DNA of 64,000 nt from contig NZ_JACC01000002.1 of assembly GCF_000520955.1 (NCBI RefSeq), positions 186,001-250,000 on the forward strand, in the 5' to 3' direction. The notes beneath the pieces were generated by a model, which saw only the letters and a program-made list of their open reading frames with translations, ran no database searches and was not told the DNA's origin. This document shows positions 27,312 to 37,805 of this stretch, piece by piece; the first letter of the stretch is position 1; each line of letters begins with the position of its first letter. Source of the stretch: Aquimarina pacifica. Lineage in GTDB: Bacteria > Bacteroidota > Bacteroidia > Flavobacteriales > Flavobacteriaceae. Both the position numbers and the translations under genes were made by a program.

Positions 27312-29393
27312 ATGACTATGTCAAAAAAAATGTTTTATAGAATCATATTAATACCAATATTAATAGGATTACATTCTTGCTCAAAATCACAACCACTTAC
27401 TCAATCTGAGAAGGATTGGTTAGTAACCAACGATAGCATTACCATTGCATTATTCTCCTATTATGCACCCTATCAATTCATTAATGAAAATGATGAAATG
27501 GATGGGATTCTAATTGATTATCTAGCCCACATAGAAAATAAGATTGACTACAAATTTCGTAGAAAAATATACACAGATTGGTTTCAATTAATAAAAGACA
27601 CAGAGGAAGATAAAGTCGATGTCGTTTTAGAAATTCAACAAACAGCTAAGCGAAGCACATATCTTAATTTTTATTCTAAACTTTTTGAATCTAGCCAAGT
27701 AATTGTAACGCGAAAAGATAGAAACTATGGTGATGAGCTAAGGGATTATAAAAATAAAACCATTACTACCCCTATTGAATATTCTATCACTGAAATTCTC
27801 AGTAAGCATGAGAAAAATTTAAAACTTATTCCTAAAACAAATGATATAACGTGCCTTACCTTAGTAAGTCAAGGTAATTATGATGCATATATTGGTCCCA
27901 AGGCTGTAGCCAACCATCTGATAAAGAGAGAAAACCTTGAGAACCTTAAAATCGTTGCAGAAATAGATCGAAAATACACCTATTCTCCTAGTCTCGCAGT
28001 ACAGAAAAACAACAAAACTCTAAATAGAATCTTCGCAAAAGTAACTAAAGGAATTACTGATGAAGATATGAAAATAATATATGATAACTGGCTCTATAAC
28101 CCTATTATACCCTTTTATAAAAAACCACATTTCTGGATGTTTATTACGGTTATTATATTATCTATATTATCCATAATCCTATTTCTTAATCACTACTTAA
28201 AGCATCTTATTAAACAAAAGACTAAAGAATTAAAAATTGCCAAAGAAAGAGCAGAAGAGAGTAACAAATTAAAGACCTCATTTATTCATAATATATCTCA
28301 TGAAGTGAGGACCCCTATGAATGGTATTATAGGTTTCTCAGAATTACTGAACGATCCAGAAATTACTCCGAGTGAGCAAAAAGAATACTCAAAAATAGTT
28401 AGGAATAGTAGTAAGCAACTTATTAATATAATTGATAGTATTATTGAAATTTCGAAATTAGAAACTAATCAAGTAGAGGTACATTTAGAAGAGGTGAATA
28501 TCAATGATACTTTAAAAGAATTGTTTTCTGATTTTAATAATAAAGCCAAACTCAAAAAAATTAAACTTAACCTTAACAATTATATACGAGAGGATCAATC
28601 TATCATTCTGATGGATAAGATGAAAGTTGATAAAATTCTATTCAATTTAATGGATAATGCACTTAAGTTTACCAAAAAAGGTGGTATAGAAATTTTTTCT
28701 CAAATACATGATAACAAATCACTTATAATAAGTATTAAAGATACAGGAATAGGTATAGATCCTAAAGATCAAGAATTAATATTTAGAAACTTTTCGCAAT
28801 CAGAAAAAGAGGTTACAAAAAGTTATGATGGATTGGGATTAGGATTATCTATTGCTTTAAAAAGCGCAAAATTAATTAACGGTACTATTACCTTTGAGTC
28901 TACTCAAAACAAAGGTTCTTGCTTTACGCTAACCATACCATATCATCCCATTTTTAATCCTAACTCAATCAATTCCTCAGAAAATGATTCTAAAATTACA
29001 AATACCCCTATAAAACAAGTTATTCTTATTGTTGAAGACGGTAACGTGAATTTTTTATTTCTAAAAACTCTTTTATTAAAAATGAAAGAATATAAATTTG
29101 TAATACATAGAGCAGAAAATGGAAAAGAAGCGGTAGATATTTGTGAGAACAATGAACATATTGATTTAATACTAATGGATATTAGGATGCCAATAATGGA
29201 TGGGTATACCGCTACCAGAAAAATAAAAAAAATCAGACCAGGTATTCCTATCGTAGCCCAAACTGCATATTCTACAAAAGAAGATATACAAAAAGCACTC
29301 AATGCAGGCTGTGACGACTTCGTTTCTAAACCTGTAGATCAAAAACTCCTAAAACCGATAATTAATAAATATTTTTCTTTTCTCTCTAAATAG
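27312..29393 (+). CDS. Hybrid histidine kinase with solute-binding-protein sensor domain
   Basis: The 693-residue protein contains in order: a signal with lipobox-like LHSC (Cys23), a periplasmic SBP_bac_3-type domain (about 30-265, as in BvgS-like sensors), a membrane helix (about 275-297), HisKA with the phosphoacceptor His330 in NISHEVRTPMNG, HATPase (about 440-550, with DTGIGI and GLGLGLSIA) and a C-terminal receiver (about 570-690) with Asp623 in LILMDIRMP. It probably senses a small ligand in the periplasm and relays phosphate to its own receiver. No partner output gene is adjacent. A second in-frame ATG at 27318 is equally good. The DUF1853 gene begins 14 bp downstream. Confidence 0.9.
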   Translation: MTMSKKMFYRIILIPILIGLHSCSKSQPLTQSEKDWLVTNDSITIALFSYYAPYQFINENDEMDGILIDYLAHIENKIDYKFRRKIYTDWFQLIKDTEEDKVDVVLEIQQTAKRSTYLNFYSKLFESSQVIVTRKDRNYGDELRDYKNKTITTPIEYSITEILSKHEKNLKLIPKTNDITCLTLVSQGNYDAYIGPKAVANHLIKRENLENLKIVAEIDRKYTYSPSLAVQKNNKTLNRIFAKVTKGITDEDMKIIYDNWLYNPIIPFYKKPHFWMFITVIILSILSIILFLNHYLKHLIKQKTKELKIAKERAEESNKLKTSFIHNISHEVRTPMNGIIGFSELLNDPEITPSEQKEYSKIVRNSSKQLINIIDSIIEISKLETNQVEVHLEEVNINDTLKELFSDFNNKAKLKKIKLNLNNYIREDQSIILMDKMKVDKILFNLMDNALKFTKKGGIEIFSQIHDNKSLIISIKDTGIGIDPKDQELIFRNFSQSEKEVTKSYDGLGLGLSIALKSAKLINGTITFESTQNKGSCFTLTIPYHPIFNPNSINSSENDSKITNTPIKQVILIVEDGNVNFLFLKTLLLKMKEYKFVIHRAENGKEAVDICENNEHIDLILMDIRMPIMDGYTATRKIKKIRPGIPIVAQTAYSTKEDIQKALNAGCDDFVSKPVDQKLLKPIINKYFSFLSK

Positions 29394-29407
29394 ATCTTTG
29401 CGGTATC

Positions 29408-30232
29408 ATGACAATTCTTCAAGAATACTTGGGTTTTCTTAACAGCAAACCCTTATTTGACAACTCATCTTTTTTTGAGTTTCCTCAATTCAATATAGAA
29501 AGCATTAAAAAAAAACCTTTTCCTAAGAATTTAGATATTACTATCCAAGAAAATCAAGTATTAGGTAAAAGAATAGAACATTTTTTTGAGTACGCTGTTA
29601 ACGCTTCTGAACAATATAAAATCATCGATAAAAACATACAAGTATTTAACGGTAAAACTACGATTGGAGAAATCGATTTTTTAGTACAGGATGTAAATAC
29701 AAAAGAAGCAATACATATAGAGTTGGTATACAAATTCTACGTATATGATCCAACCATCGATAGTGAACTTGAGAGATGGATAGGTCCCAATAAAAAAGAT
29801 TCTTTATTACAAAAAGTAGCCAAGCTAAAAACTAAACAACTTCCGTTACTTTATAAAAATGAAACTAAAAATTTGTTAGAAACTATGGGGCTAAATGTTC
29901 AGGAAATCAGTCAACAAGTTTGTTATATTGGTAACCTTTTTATTCCTTTTTCTTACAACACCAAAAAAATCCCTGAAATTAATAATCAATGTATTGTAGG
30001 GTTTTGGATTGCTTTTAACATGTTTACAGTCGACAATTACGGGCACTATGAATTCTATATCCCTCCTAAAAGAAGCTGGATGATTAATCCACAAAATAAT
30101 ACAACTTGGTATTCTTATACCGATATTCTAGTTCAAATTAAAGAATCTATACTTCTTAAGAAATCACCCTTGGTGTGGATAAAAGAAACTACCAATAATT
30201 CATTTAATCGATTCTTTATTACTTGGTGGTAA
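29408..30232 (+). CDS. DUF1853-family protein, nuclease-like fold
   Basis: The 274-residue protein matches the DUF1853 pattern: LGKRIEHFFEYAV (about 53-65), TIGEIDFLVQD with EAIHIELVYKFYVYD (about 84-116), and LERWIGPNKKDSLLQKVAKL. The E-I-D-F-L ... I-E-L-V-Y-K arrangement is like a PD-(D/E)XK nuclease core. Whether it cuts DNA is unknown. It is close behind the hybrid kinase but probably functionally separate. Confidence 0.75.
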   Translation: MTILQEYLGFLNSKPLFDNSSFFEFPQFNIESIKKKPFPKNLDITIQENQVLGKRIEHFFEYAVNASEQYKIIDKNIQVFNGKTTIGEIDFLVQDVNTKEAIHIELVYKFYVYDPTIDSELERWIGPNKKDSLLQKVAKLKTKQLPLLYKNETKNLLETMGLNVQEISQQVCYIGNLFIPFSYNTKKIPEINNQCIVGFWIAFNMFTVDNYGHYEFYIPPKRSWMINPQNNTTWYSYTDILVQIKESILLKKSPLVWIKETTNNSFNRFFITWW

Positions 30233-30384
30233 ATAAAAATCCTAAGTTACCAATGATACTACACCATACCACAATAATCCCTATAAAACGCTATCCTAGA
30301 TCATTGTGATATGATATAAACCTAGTAAGTAACCAAAAAAATCTATAAAAACGACGATCAAGAGGGTTACCTTCTATTTTTTTA

Positions 30385-31848
30385 TTAAAGGTCTCTAATA
30401 TAACTCCCATAAAGATCCTTAAATTGAAAACCTTCTGAAAGCCTATACTTACTTAACTTTTTATACTCTACCAATCCCCATAGCAAAAATTCCTTCATAA
30501 AATAGCTGTCCTCACTATTAATATCAGATTGATATTCTTTTATCAGGTCATTTAATGGTGCGATAGAATCTAATTTTTCCTTATATAATGTATCTGGTAT
30601 ATCGTCCAATAATTCAAAACCACTCTGATCAAAAAACCAATTTATCAATTCTTGAAAAGGACTCTCATAGTCCTCTTTTTCTAATTTTTCTATTTTAGGA
30701 AAATAATCAGAGAACATTGTCTTAACTGCATCAGAAATTAAAGAAAGTGCAACTGTTGCGGCTCCTTCCTGTTCTCCTTCATATACTAATTCTACTTTAC
30801 CAGTAATTGCAGGAACAATCCCCATAAAATCACTTAATCGTAATGTTGTTCCTTCTTGCCCCGACTGCAACGCTCTATGTTCGGCAGCACTCAATAAGTT
30901 TTGATAAGCAGTAATACTCATTCTTGCACTCACACCACTTTTATGATCTATAAACTCACTATCACGTGCTTCGAAACCTATTTGTTCTAACAAGTATTTT
31001 GCCAACTCTGGTACATGCACAAGGTTTGATTGCCTAGAATCAAGTTTTGCTTCTTGTTGTGTAATCGTTTTAGCTACTTCTATTGTTTCTGGATAATGTG
31101 TAATTATCTGAGATCCGATTCTATCTTTTAACGGTGTTACAATACTTCCTCTATTTGTATAGTCTTCTGGGTTGGCTGTAAATACAAATTGAATATCTAA
31201 TGGTAACCTAAGCTTAAAACCTCTAATTTGAATATCGCCTTCTTGCAAAATATTAAATAGTGCCACTTGTATTCTTGCTTGTAAATCTGGTAACTCATTG
31301 ATTACAAAAATACTTCTATTTGCACGAGGTATCATACCAAAATGTATTACTCTATCATCAGCATAACTTAGTTTTAGATTTGCAGCTTTAATAGGATCCA
31401 CATCACCTATAATATCAGCGACAGTAACATCAGGAGTTGCTAACTTTTCTGCGAATCGATCTGATCTATGTAACCAACCAATAGGGGTATCATCTCCCAT
31501 CTCCTTTATTAAGTCTGTGGCATATCTAGATATAGGAGCAAGAGGGTCATCGTTAATTTCTGAACCTTCAATAACAGGAATCCACTCATCTAAGAGGTTA
31601 ATCATTTGTCTTGCCAAACGTGTTTTTGCCTGACCACGAAGTCCTAATAAATTTATATTATGTCTAGAAAGAATTGCTCTTTCTAATTCTGGTATCACAG
31701 TATTTTCGTATCCATGAATCCCTGTAAAAGTTTGTTCTTTGTTTGCTAGTTTATCCCTTAAGTTATTCCTAAGTTCATCCTTAATTGAAATACTTGTATA
31801 GCCAGCCTCTTTTAGCTGACCCAATGTTTTTATGTTTTCAAATTTCAT
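30385..31848 (-). CDS. AAA+ ATPase, magnesium-chelatase/MoxR type
   Basis: The 487-residue protein has an AAA+ module with Walker A GLRGQAKTR (69-77). A modified Walker B region, IFVINELPDLQ, has INE in place of the usual DE pair. A sensor segment FTANPEDYTNRGSIVTPLKDR follows, with an arginine-finger-like end, then a C-terminal helical part. It resembles the ChlI/MoxR group that remodels or inserts cofactors with a VWA partner. The VWA gene lies upstream on the same strand with a 133-bp gap, as expected for a functional pair. No tetrapyrrole genes are nearby, so a role in chlorophyll or cobalamin is not implied. Confidence 0.85.
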   Translation of the reverse strand: MKFENIKTLGQLKEAGYTSISIKDELRNNLRDKLANKEQTFTGIHGYENTVIPELERAILSRHNINLLGLRGQAKTRLARQMINLLDEWIPVIEGSEINDDPLAPISRYATDLIKEMGDDTPIGWLHRSDRFAEKLATPDVTVADIIGDVDPIKAANLKLSYADDRVIHFGMIPRANRSIFVINELPDLQARIQVALFNILQEGDIQIRGFKLRLPLDIQFVFTANPEDYTNRGSIVTPLKDRIGSQIITHYPETIEVAKTITQQEAKLDSRQSNLVHVPELAKYLLEQIGFEARDSEFIDHKSGVSARMSITAYQNLLSAAEHRALQSGQEGTTLRLSDFMGIVPAITGKVELVYEGEQEGAATVALSLISDAVKTMFSDYFPKIEKLEKEDYESPFQELINWFFDQSGFELLDDIPDTLYKEKLDSIAPLNDLIKEYQSDINSEDSYFMKEFLLWGLVEYKKLSKYRLSEGFQFKDLYGSYIRDL

Positions 31849-31981
31849 ATAATTATCTTTTAGAAGGAAATCAAAATATTGTATTAAGTGTTATTACAAA
31901 GAGTAATACATATAAGACCAATGGGATCGTATAGTATAGCACTTAATTTTTCTCCTTCTTTTGGGTATCATTGATTTATAA

Positions 31982-33109
31982 TTATCCTTTAATTCTTTTT
32001 TTTCTATTTGACTCATAATCCTCAAAAATCATTTCACCTAATCCTTTTAAACCGGTATAGAACGCCTTACCTTGATTAGCTTGTGTAAACTCTCTTACAA
32101 ACTTCATTAAATAAGGGTCTTGCGCAATCATAAAAGTAGTTATAGGGATATGAAGTTTTCTAGCCTGCTGGGCCATCATATAACACTTGTTGACGATATG
32201 CATATCCAGTCCATTACTATTTTTATAGTATTGACCATCAGGCATTCGCAGACAACTTGGTTTTCCATCTGTTATCATAAAAATTTGTTTATTCGTATTA
32301 CGCTTTCTGCGCAGCATATCCATGGCAAGTTGCAACCCTGCCACAGTATTTGTATGATATGGTCCTACTTGTAAATAAGGTAAATCTTTGATTGCAATTG
32401 GCCAAGCATCATTTCCGAATACCAATATATCTAGGGTGTCTTTTGGATATCTTGTTGTAATAAGTTCTGCTAAAGCCATAGCAACTTTTTTTGCCGGAGT
32501 AATACGGTCTTCGCCATACAAAATCATACTATGACTGATATCTATCATCAATACTGTACTCATTTGTGCTTTGAACTGAGTCTCTTCTACAACAAGATCA
32601 TCTTCGGTAAGGTTTAAGTCTCCAATACCATGGTTTATTTGTGCATTTTTAAGACTTTCTGTTATAGATATACGTTCTAGAGAATCTCCGTATTGATATC
32701 CTCTAAATTCACCAGAATGCTCATCTCCTCTTCCTATATAACTTGTCCTATGATTTCCTGATCCACTGCGTCTTAGTTTTCCGAAGATTTGATCCAACGC
32801 CCTTTTACGAATTGCCTGCTCTGTTTTAGCAGTAATAGAAATACCTGACTTTCCGTCGGGTTTTATCTCTTCTCGAATATATCCCTTCTTCTTTAGATCT
32901 TCTACAAAATCATCGAGTGTGTAATCTTCGCTTGTTAGCTTATACTCGCGATCTAACTCTTTCATCCAATCTAATGCTTCATCAAGATCACCAGAAGTAT
33001 GCGTTATAACTTCTTGAAAAATATCAAAAAGCTTATCAAATATGGATTCTTCTGGAGATTCATAGATTTTAAAAGAAAAGCCTTTTTTAATTTTTTTTTT
33101 CTCTCTCAT
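31982..33109 (-). CDS. VWA-domain protein, partner of the AAA+ ATPase
   Basis: The 375-residue protein has a charged N-terminal half and a C-terminal von Willebrand A domain. The domain carries an intact MIDAS: DISHS in VLMIDISHSM (about residues 192-201), a Thr in HTNTVAGL, and the Asp in FMITDGKPS. It should bind a divalent metal and a protein client. Together with the AAA+ gene downstream it forms a MoxR/VWA chaperone-like couple. The start is the ATG of a Lys-rich N-terminus. Confidence 0.87.
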   Translation of the reverse strand: MREKKKIKKGFSFKIYESPEESIFDKLFDIFQEVITHTSGDLDEALDWMKELDREYKLTSEDYTLDDFVEDLKKKGYIREEIKPDGKSGISITAKTEQAIRKRALDQIFGKLRRSGSGNHRTSYIGRGDEHSGEFRGYQYGDSLERISITESLKNAQINHGIGDLNLTEDDLVVEETQFKAQMSTVLMIDISHSMILYGEDRITPAKKVAMALAELITTRYPKDTLDILVFGNDAWPIAIKDLPYLQVGPYHTNTVAGLQLAMDMLRRKRNTNKQIFMITDGKPSCLRMPDGQYYKNSNGLDMHIVNKCYMMAQQARKLHIPITTFMIAQDPYLMKFVREFTQANQGKAFYTGLKGLGEMIFEDYESNRKKRIKG

Positions 33110-33621
33110 AAGTTAAAGTTAGTACATTTTTCAAAAAAAAAGGAATATGTACGCATATATGAACTTATAATTAACATTTGTTTGAGGAAATAAAAAAGAA
33201 CTATAGTAGCTGAAAGATTATAATTCTATTGAAGTATTAAAATTAGTAACCTTCATATACTAGAATATCTCTACTGATCATGAGATGCATAGCAGTAAGA
33301 AATTTCAAAAACAAGATTTTTCCTTGAGTAAAGGAACTATTATTATGTATCTACATAGTTCCTTCAATGAGGTGCAAAATTGTTCTTTTTATTTAAACAG
33401 ATATCATAATAAGAATTAAAATTTAATAAATATTACATTTATTTTAACAAAACAATATTATATCAAAGAGCGATAAAGCATTAATTTTATAAATACCCCT
33501 TTTTTAAGATATTGCAATTATCCAAAGTACTAAGACAAACTTTATGAATATATATAAACCCTATGTAATTACGTAGAATATAAAATTGATACAACTATGT
33601 AATTTACAAAATCGAAAGATT
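33110..33621. other. Gene-free stretch, 512 bp, with one hairpin
   Basis: This divergent gap separates the VWA gene from a small secreted-protein gene. A perfect 10-bp inverted repeat, AAGGAACTAT (33331-33340) with ATAGTTCCTT (33355-33364), has a 14-base loop and no T run on either side. I see no supported small gene; the rest is AT-rich. Confidence 0.5.
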
Positions 33622-33990
33622 ATGAAAAATTACGTACTTATCATCTTATTCATGTTTTCAGGTATAATATCGTATCCAAAGACACCAATAGGTGATCAAA
33701 TATATTCTAAGCATACTCCTACCCTATTTCAGACTCCAAAAGATCGTGAATTATCTACTCAAGAGGTTAAACAAAGAGGTATTGACCTTATGGTCAATCG
33801 AATTATCGAAAACCAGAATGAAATTGATTTAAAAAAAATGGCACGGTCTTCTATTTTTGAAACATCTTATGGTTTTCGATGGAAAATGGTAAATCTTCAT
33901 ACTGGAAAAATTATTATTGTTAAAGTAAATAAAGACTTCGAATTAATCTCTATCCGAAAAAGTGACGCTTCTAAAGCAATGATACCCTAA
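33622..33990 (+). CDS. Small secreted protein of unknown function
   Basis: From the ATG at 33622 the protein is 122 residues with a signal peptide (about residues 1-18). An ATG twelve codons earlier would place polar residues before the signal and is less likely. The mature part contains a basic segment and ends VNKDFELISIRKSDAS; I recognise no domain. It stands alone between two long gaps. Confidence 0.55.
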   Translation: MKNYVLIILFMFSGIISYPKTPIGDQIYSKHTPTLFQTPKDRELSTQEVKQRGIDLMVNRIIENQNEIDLKKMARSSIFETSYGFRWKMVNLHTGKIIIVKVNKDFELISIRKSDASKAMIP

Positions 33991-34214
33991 CCCATTTGAT
34001 ATTCATGTAATCAAAAGTAAAGCCTATTGCATTAAAACTTACATTACTCTAAAAGTATGATCGTTAAGAGAAGTGGGCTTTAATTAAAATTATTTTGGTT
34101 TACCTAAGTGAATATATATACCTTTACTAATAATCCTAATTCTGATATAAAATAACTATAGAAGAATTAGCTTTATAATGTACTATAAGTATATATCCAT
34201 ATGATCGTTCTTAA

Positions 34215-35696
34215 ATGCAAATGACCTTCAATATCAAAAAAACAGGACTTGTATTGGGTCCTTTACTTTTTTTTCTAACATTATTTTTTTTTCATCCTGA
34301 TGGGTTATCCATAGAGGCAAATGCTATTTTGGCTAGTACCTTATGGGTTGCAATTTGGTGGATTACTGAAGCCATTCCTATTGCTGCTACTTCTTTGTTA
34401 CCGATTGTTTTGTTTCCTTTATCTGGTGGATTAGATATTAAAAGCACGACAGCTGCCTTTGGTAACCACACAATTTTTCTGTATGCCGGTGGGTTTATTT
34501 TGGCTATTGGGATAGAACGTTGGGGCTTGCATAAAAGAATTGCCTTAAATATCATCAATGCCATAGGAACCAATATAAAGACTATGATCTTGGGTTTTAT
34601 GATTGCAACGGCCTTTTTGTCAATGTGGATATCAAATACAGCCACTTCTGTGATGATGTTACCCATTGGTATAGCTATAATCAATGCACTTACTGATAAC
34701 CCTGAGACGATAGAAAATGAAAATAAAATCTTCGGAAAAGCATTGATGCTTAGCATTGCATATAGTGCATCTATAGGCGGTATTGCTTCTCTAATAGGTA
34801 CACCAACTAACCTTATCCTAGCAAATATTGTAAAAGAAGCTTATAATTATGAAATTACATTTGTTAATTGGATCATCATAGGATTACCTATTTCTGTCCT
34901 CTTACTTATCATTTGTTGGTATTATTTGGTTGAAGTTGCATTCTCTTTTAAGCAAAAACAATTTCCTGGTGGCAAAGATGAAGTAAAAAGTCAGTTACAA
35001 AAATTAGGAAAACTCTCTTATGAAGAAAAATGGGTATTAGTTATCTTCGTTTGTACGGCCTTAGCATGGATCTCTAGGTCCTTTCTTCTTCAACCTATAT
35101 TTCCTGCTATAGACGATACCATTATTGCTATAACTGCGGCGATCTTACTGTTTTTAATTCCGAGTAAGAAAAAAGGAATACCGCTAATGGATTGGAAATC
35201 TGCCGTACAGCTTCCATGGGGTATCTTATTACTTTTCGGAGGTGGACTTTCACTAGCCATTGGTTTCAAAACATCTGGACTTGCTCTTTGGATTGGAACT
35301 CAAATGATCCTCTTACAAGGAACATACCTCATTCTTTTGCTTATCATTATTATTGCCATGGTCAATTTTTTAACAGAAATCACATCGAATGTTGCAACCA
35401 CTTCTATGTTACTTCCCGTATTGGCTTCTATGGCATTATCTCTAGATATTCACCCTTTTATACTAATGATTGGTGCAACAATATCTGCATCATGTGCTTT
35501 TATGCTGCCTGTGGCCACACCACCGAATGCAATCGTATTTGGAGCAGGATACTTAACCATTCCTGATATGATAAAAAAAGGATTCTGGTTGAATATTTTA
35601 TCTATTGTTATTATTACAATTCTTGTGTATTATGCCGTTCCTTATTTTTGGGAATTTGATGCTTTTTCGTTTCCCGAAACATTTAGAAACGAATAA
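34215..35696 (+). CDS. DASS-family sodium:dicarboxylate/anion symporter
   Basis: The 493-residue membrane protein has about 11-12 hydrophobic segments and the two SNT-type substrate/sodium motifs of the SLC13/DASS family: WISNTATSVMMLP (about residues 138-150) and EITSNVATTSMLLP (about 392-405). It also has the family's hairpin region GGIASLIGTPTN (about 193-204) and ATPPNAIVFGAGY near the C-terminus. It should take up succinate, citrate, sulfate or a similar anion with sodium. The start is ATG at 34215; an ATG two codons later is possible. Confidence 0.93.
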   Translation: MQMTFNIKKTGLVLGPLLFFLTLFFFHPDGLSIEANAILASTLWVAIWWITEAIPIAATSLLPIVLFPLSGGLDIKSTTAAFGNHTIFLYAGGFILAIGIERWGLHKRIALNIINAIGTNIKTMILGFMIATAFLSMWISNTATSVMMLPIGIAIINALTDNPETIENENKIFGKALMLSIAYSASIGGIASLIGTPTNLILANIVKEAYNYEITFVNWIIIGLPISVLLLIICWYYLVEVAFSFKQKQFPGGKDEVKSQLQKLGKLSYEEKWVLVIFVCTALAWISRSFLLQPIFPAIDDTIIAITAAILLFLIPSKKKGIPLMDWKSAVQLPWGILLLFGGGLSLAIGFKTSGLALWIGTQMILLQGTYLILLLIIIIAMVNFLTEITSNVATTSMLLPVLASMALSLDIHPFILMIGATISASCAFMLPVATPPNAIVFGAGYLTIPDMIKKGFWLNILSIVIITILVYYAVPYFWEFDAFSFPETFRNE

Positions 35697-35739
35697 AAAA
35701 GGAAAAATAACTATAATATCAATAATCACATTTTCGTAT

Positions 35740-35982
35740 TTATTGTATCCCAGTCAGGATTGCCTTCACTGTTTCATAATCCTCCTCATACTCCCAATAT
35801 ACAATTCTATTAAAGGCATATGAAATTAAAATAAATTTTTCACTGACCGAAAAAATCCTGTCTACAGCAACCAACTTTTTTGATGCTGTATCAACTTGCA
35901 CTTCCTCTGTAATTTCCTGGTTTTCTGAATCATAACCATGTACAACTGTATGGTTTTTAAGAGTAAGTTCTATATATTTCAT
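35740..35982 (-). CDS. Small protein of unknown function
   Basis: The 80-residue acidic protein begins MKYIELTLKNHTVVHG and is predicted to be mostly beta strands with no signal or membrane segment. It runs toward the end of the transporter gene with a 43-bp gap. The amino acid composition looks like a real protein. I do not recognise a family. Confidence 0.6.
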   Translation of the reverse strand: MKYIELTLKNHTVVHGYDSENQEITEEVQVDTASKKLVAVDRIFSVSEKFILISYAFNRIVYWEYEEDYETVKAILTGIQ

Positions 35983-36122
35983 TACTTTTTATATTACTTA
36001 ATAATAGTATTTAGAATTTAAATAAGAGTTGGTATAAATGTAATTGATTTCATCTTAACAACTATTTAAGATCTCTTTATTTTGATTATAAGTATTTTAA
36101 TATCTCAATTTTAACTAAAAAA

Positions 36123-36896
36123 ATGTTTCGTTTCGCTTTTCAACTACTGACTATTATTTTCTGTATTTCTGCTTTTGCACAGAAAAAAAACACCATTATT
36201 TATACAGGTAATATGGGAGTCTTGATTTATAATGATCGATTTTCTGTATTAATTGATGGGCTTCATGAAGAATATGGTGTTGATTATGTATTTCCTTCTC
36301 AGGAGCTAGTAAAAAAAATTAATACCAAGTTTAAACCCGACGTAATTTTATTTACACATCATCACGGTGATCATTTTAGTAATCGATTAGCCACAGAATA
36401 TTTACAAAATAATTCTGAAGCACTACTTTTTGGTCCTAAACAGGTTACCAAAAACCTCTCTGAATTCGGAAAAAGAATTACTACTATTAATACAAAAAAT
36501 TATGATAAACAAACCCAGAAATTAAAGAATACAACAATAACAGGTATGAAACTTAATCATGTCGGAAAAAGGCACGAAGCAGTCCAAAATGTTGGGTATA
36601 TCATAGAACAAAATAAAATAAGGATACTTCATGTAGGAGACACCGACTGGTTTGAAGAAATCAATTTATTCGAACAACTAAGTTTATCAAGCGAGAATAT
36701 TGATATTCTTATTCTTCCGTACTGGATGCTATTGCAAAATAGTGCCCCCGAATTGATCAAAAAATATATACACCCTAAACACTTAATTGCAACTCATATA
36801 CCTCCTAAAATAGAAAACAATGAGCTTTTAGAATTACGAAAAAAATATAAAAACATCCATCTTCTTACCAATATCGAACAAGAAATACACTTCTAA
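36123..36896 (+). CDS. Secreted metallo-beta-lactamase-fold hydrolase
   Basis: The 257-residue protein has a signal peptide (ending AFAQ, residue 20) and the MBL zinc motif HHHGDH (residues 79-84). A later His is in NHVGKRHEAVQNVGYII, Asp is in VGDTD, and a final His is in ATHIPP. The pattern fits the UlaG/YtnP-like or GumP-like part of the MBL superfamily, with an unknown periplasmic substrate. It is followed by the superoxide dismutase gene 167 bp away. Confidence 0.85.
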   Translation: MFRFAFQLLTIIFCISAFAQKKNTIIYTGNMGVLIYNDRFSVLIDGLHEEYGVDYVFPSQELVKKINTKFKPDVILFTHHHGDHFSNRLATEYLQNNSEALLFGPKQVTKNLSEFGKRITTINTKNYDKQTQKLKNTTITGMKLNHVGKRHEAVQNVGYIIEQNKIRILHVGDTDWFEEINLFEQLSLSSENIDILILPYWMLLQNSAPELIKKYIHPKHLIATHIPPKIENNELLELRKKYKNIHLLTNIEQEIHF

Positions 36897-37063
36897 ACTT
36901 TTATAAAAATTACAAAGAAAAAATTGCTTTTTACCATTCTCATACTATGGCAGTCATAAGACAAGATTGCCTGTTTTAACTCTTTTTGGGTACAAATACT
37001 TTGTCATAAAACAAAACTACATTATCTTACAGTATTCAAAAAAGTTACTCAAATCATAAAATT

Positions 37064-37669
37064 ATGAAAACACTAAAAACAACAATCCTTATTGGTGTTA
37101 TAGGATTAGCAACCATAGTAAGTTGTAAAAAAGAAAAAAAAGAAGTAGAAGTAATTAAAAAAGAAGATATCATAGAATCTGTAAAAGCGGCTGCAGAGGA
37201 AAAAATTGAAAAAGCCAAAAAAAAGTTATCAATAACTCTAGAACCCAAAAATGACAGCAATATAACAGGATCAATAACCTTTACAGAAACAGAGGGGATT
37301 GTAAATATGGTAGCAGAGGTAAAAGGTCTTGCTGAAGGAGAACATGCTATTCATATCCATGAAAAAGCAGATTGCTCTTCTGCTGATGGTAAATCTACGG
37401 GCGGACATTGGAATCCTGGTTTAACTCCACATGGTAAATGGGGTGCAAAAGAAGGGTACCATAAAGGTGATATTGGAAATTTTAAAACTGATGCCTCTGG
37501 AATAGGAAATATTACTTTTGCGACAAACGAATGGTGCCTAGGCTGTGATGACGAAAAAAAGAATATTATTGGTAAGGCAATTATTGTACATCAAGGAACC
37601 GATGACTTTACTTCTCAACCCTCTGGTGCAGCAGGTAGTAGAGTAAGTTGCGGAGCTATAATACAATAG
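37064..37669 (+). CDS. sodC: Cu/Zn superoxide dismutase, lipoprotein
   Basis: The 201-residue protein has a lipobox ending VSC (Cys21) and a Lys/Glu-rich spacer (about 22-58), then a SodC domain. Metal ligands are visible: HIHE, GGHWNP, PHGKWG, YHKGDIGN with the Asp, and VHQGTDD. SodC destroys superoxide in the periplasm. The lipid anchor and long charged spacer would hold it away from the membrane. It is followed at 140 bp by a terminator. Confidence 0.92.
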   Translation: MKTLKTTILIGVIGLATIVSCKKEKKEVEVIKKEDIIESVKAAAEEKIEKAKKKLSITLEPKNDSNITGSITFTETEGIVNMVAEVKGLAEGEHAIHIHEKADCSSADGKSTGGHWNPGLTPHGKWGAKEGYHKGDIGNFKTDASGIGNITFATNEWCLGCDDEKKNIIGKAIIVHQGTDDFTSQPSGAAGSRVSCGAIIQ

Positions 37670-37805
37670 CCAAACAGTATTCAAACACCAAGCAAAACCA
37701 GTAGCAACAACATCCCTTTCTGAATAAAAAACTCATTAATAATGTTCATTTAGAAAGCTACTGAAAAGGATGAAATGCATTCTTTATTTACAAAAAATCA
37801 TATAT

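Noticed and set aside
33331..33364. Hairpin in the 512-bp gap as a terminator
   Set aside because: No T run on either side and no gene ends nearby, so it is noted as a structure only.
34305..34313. TTATCCATA, close to a DnaA box
   Set aside because: It is a single copy within the transporter coding sequence and has one mismatch to TTATNCACA.
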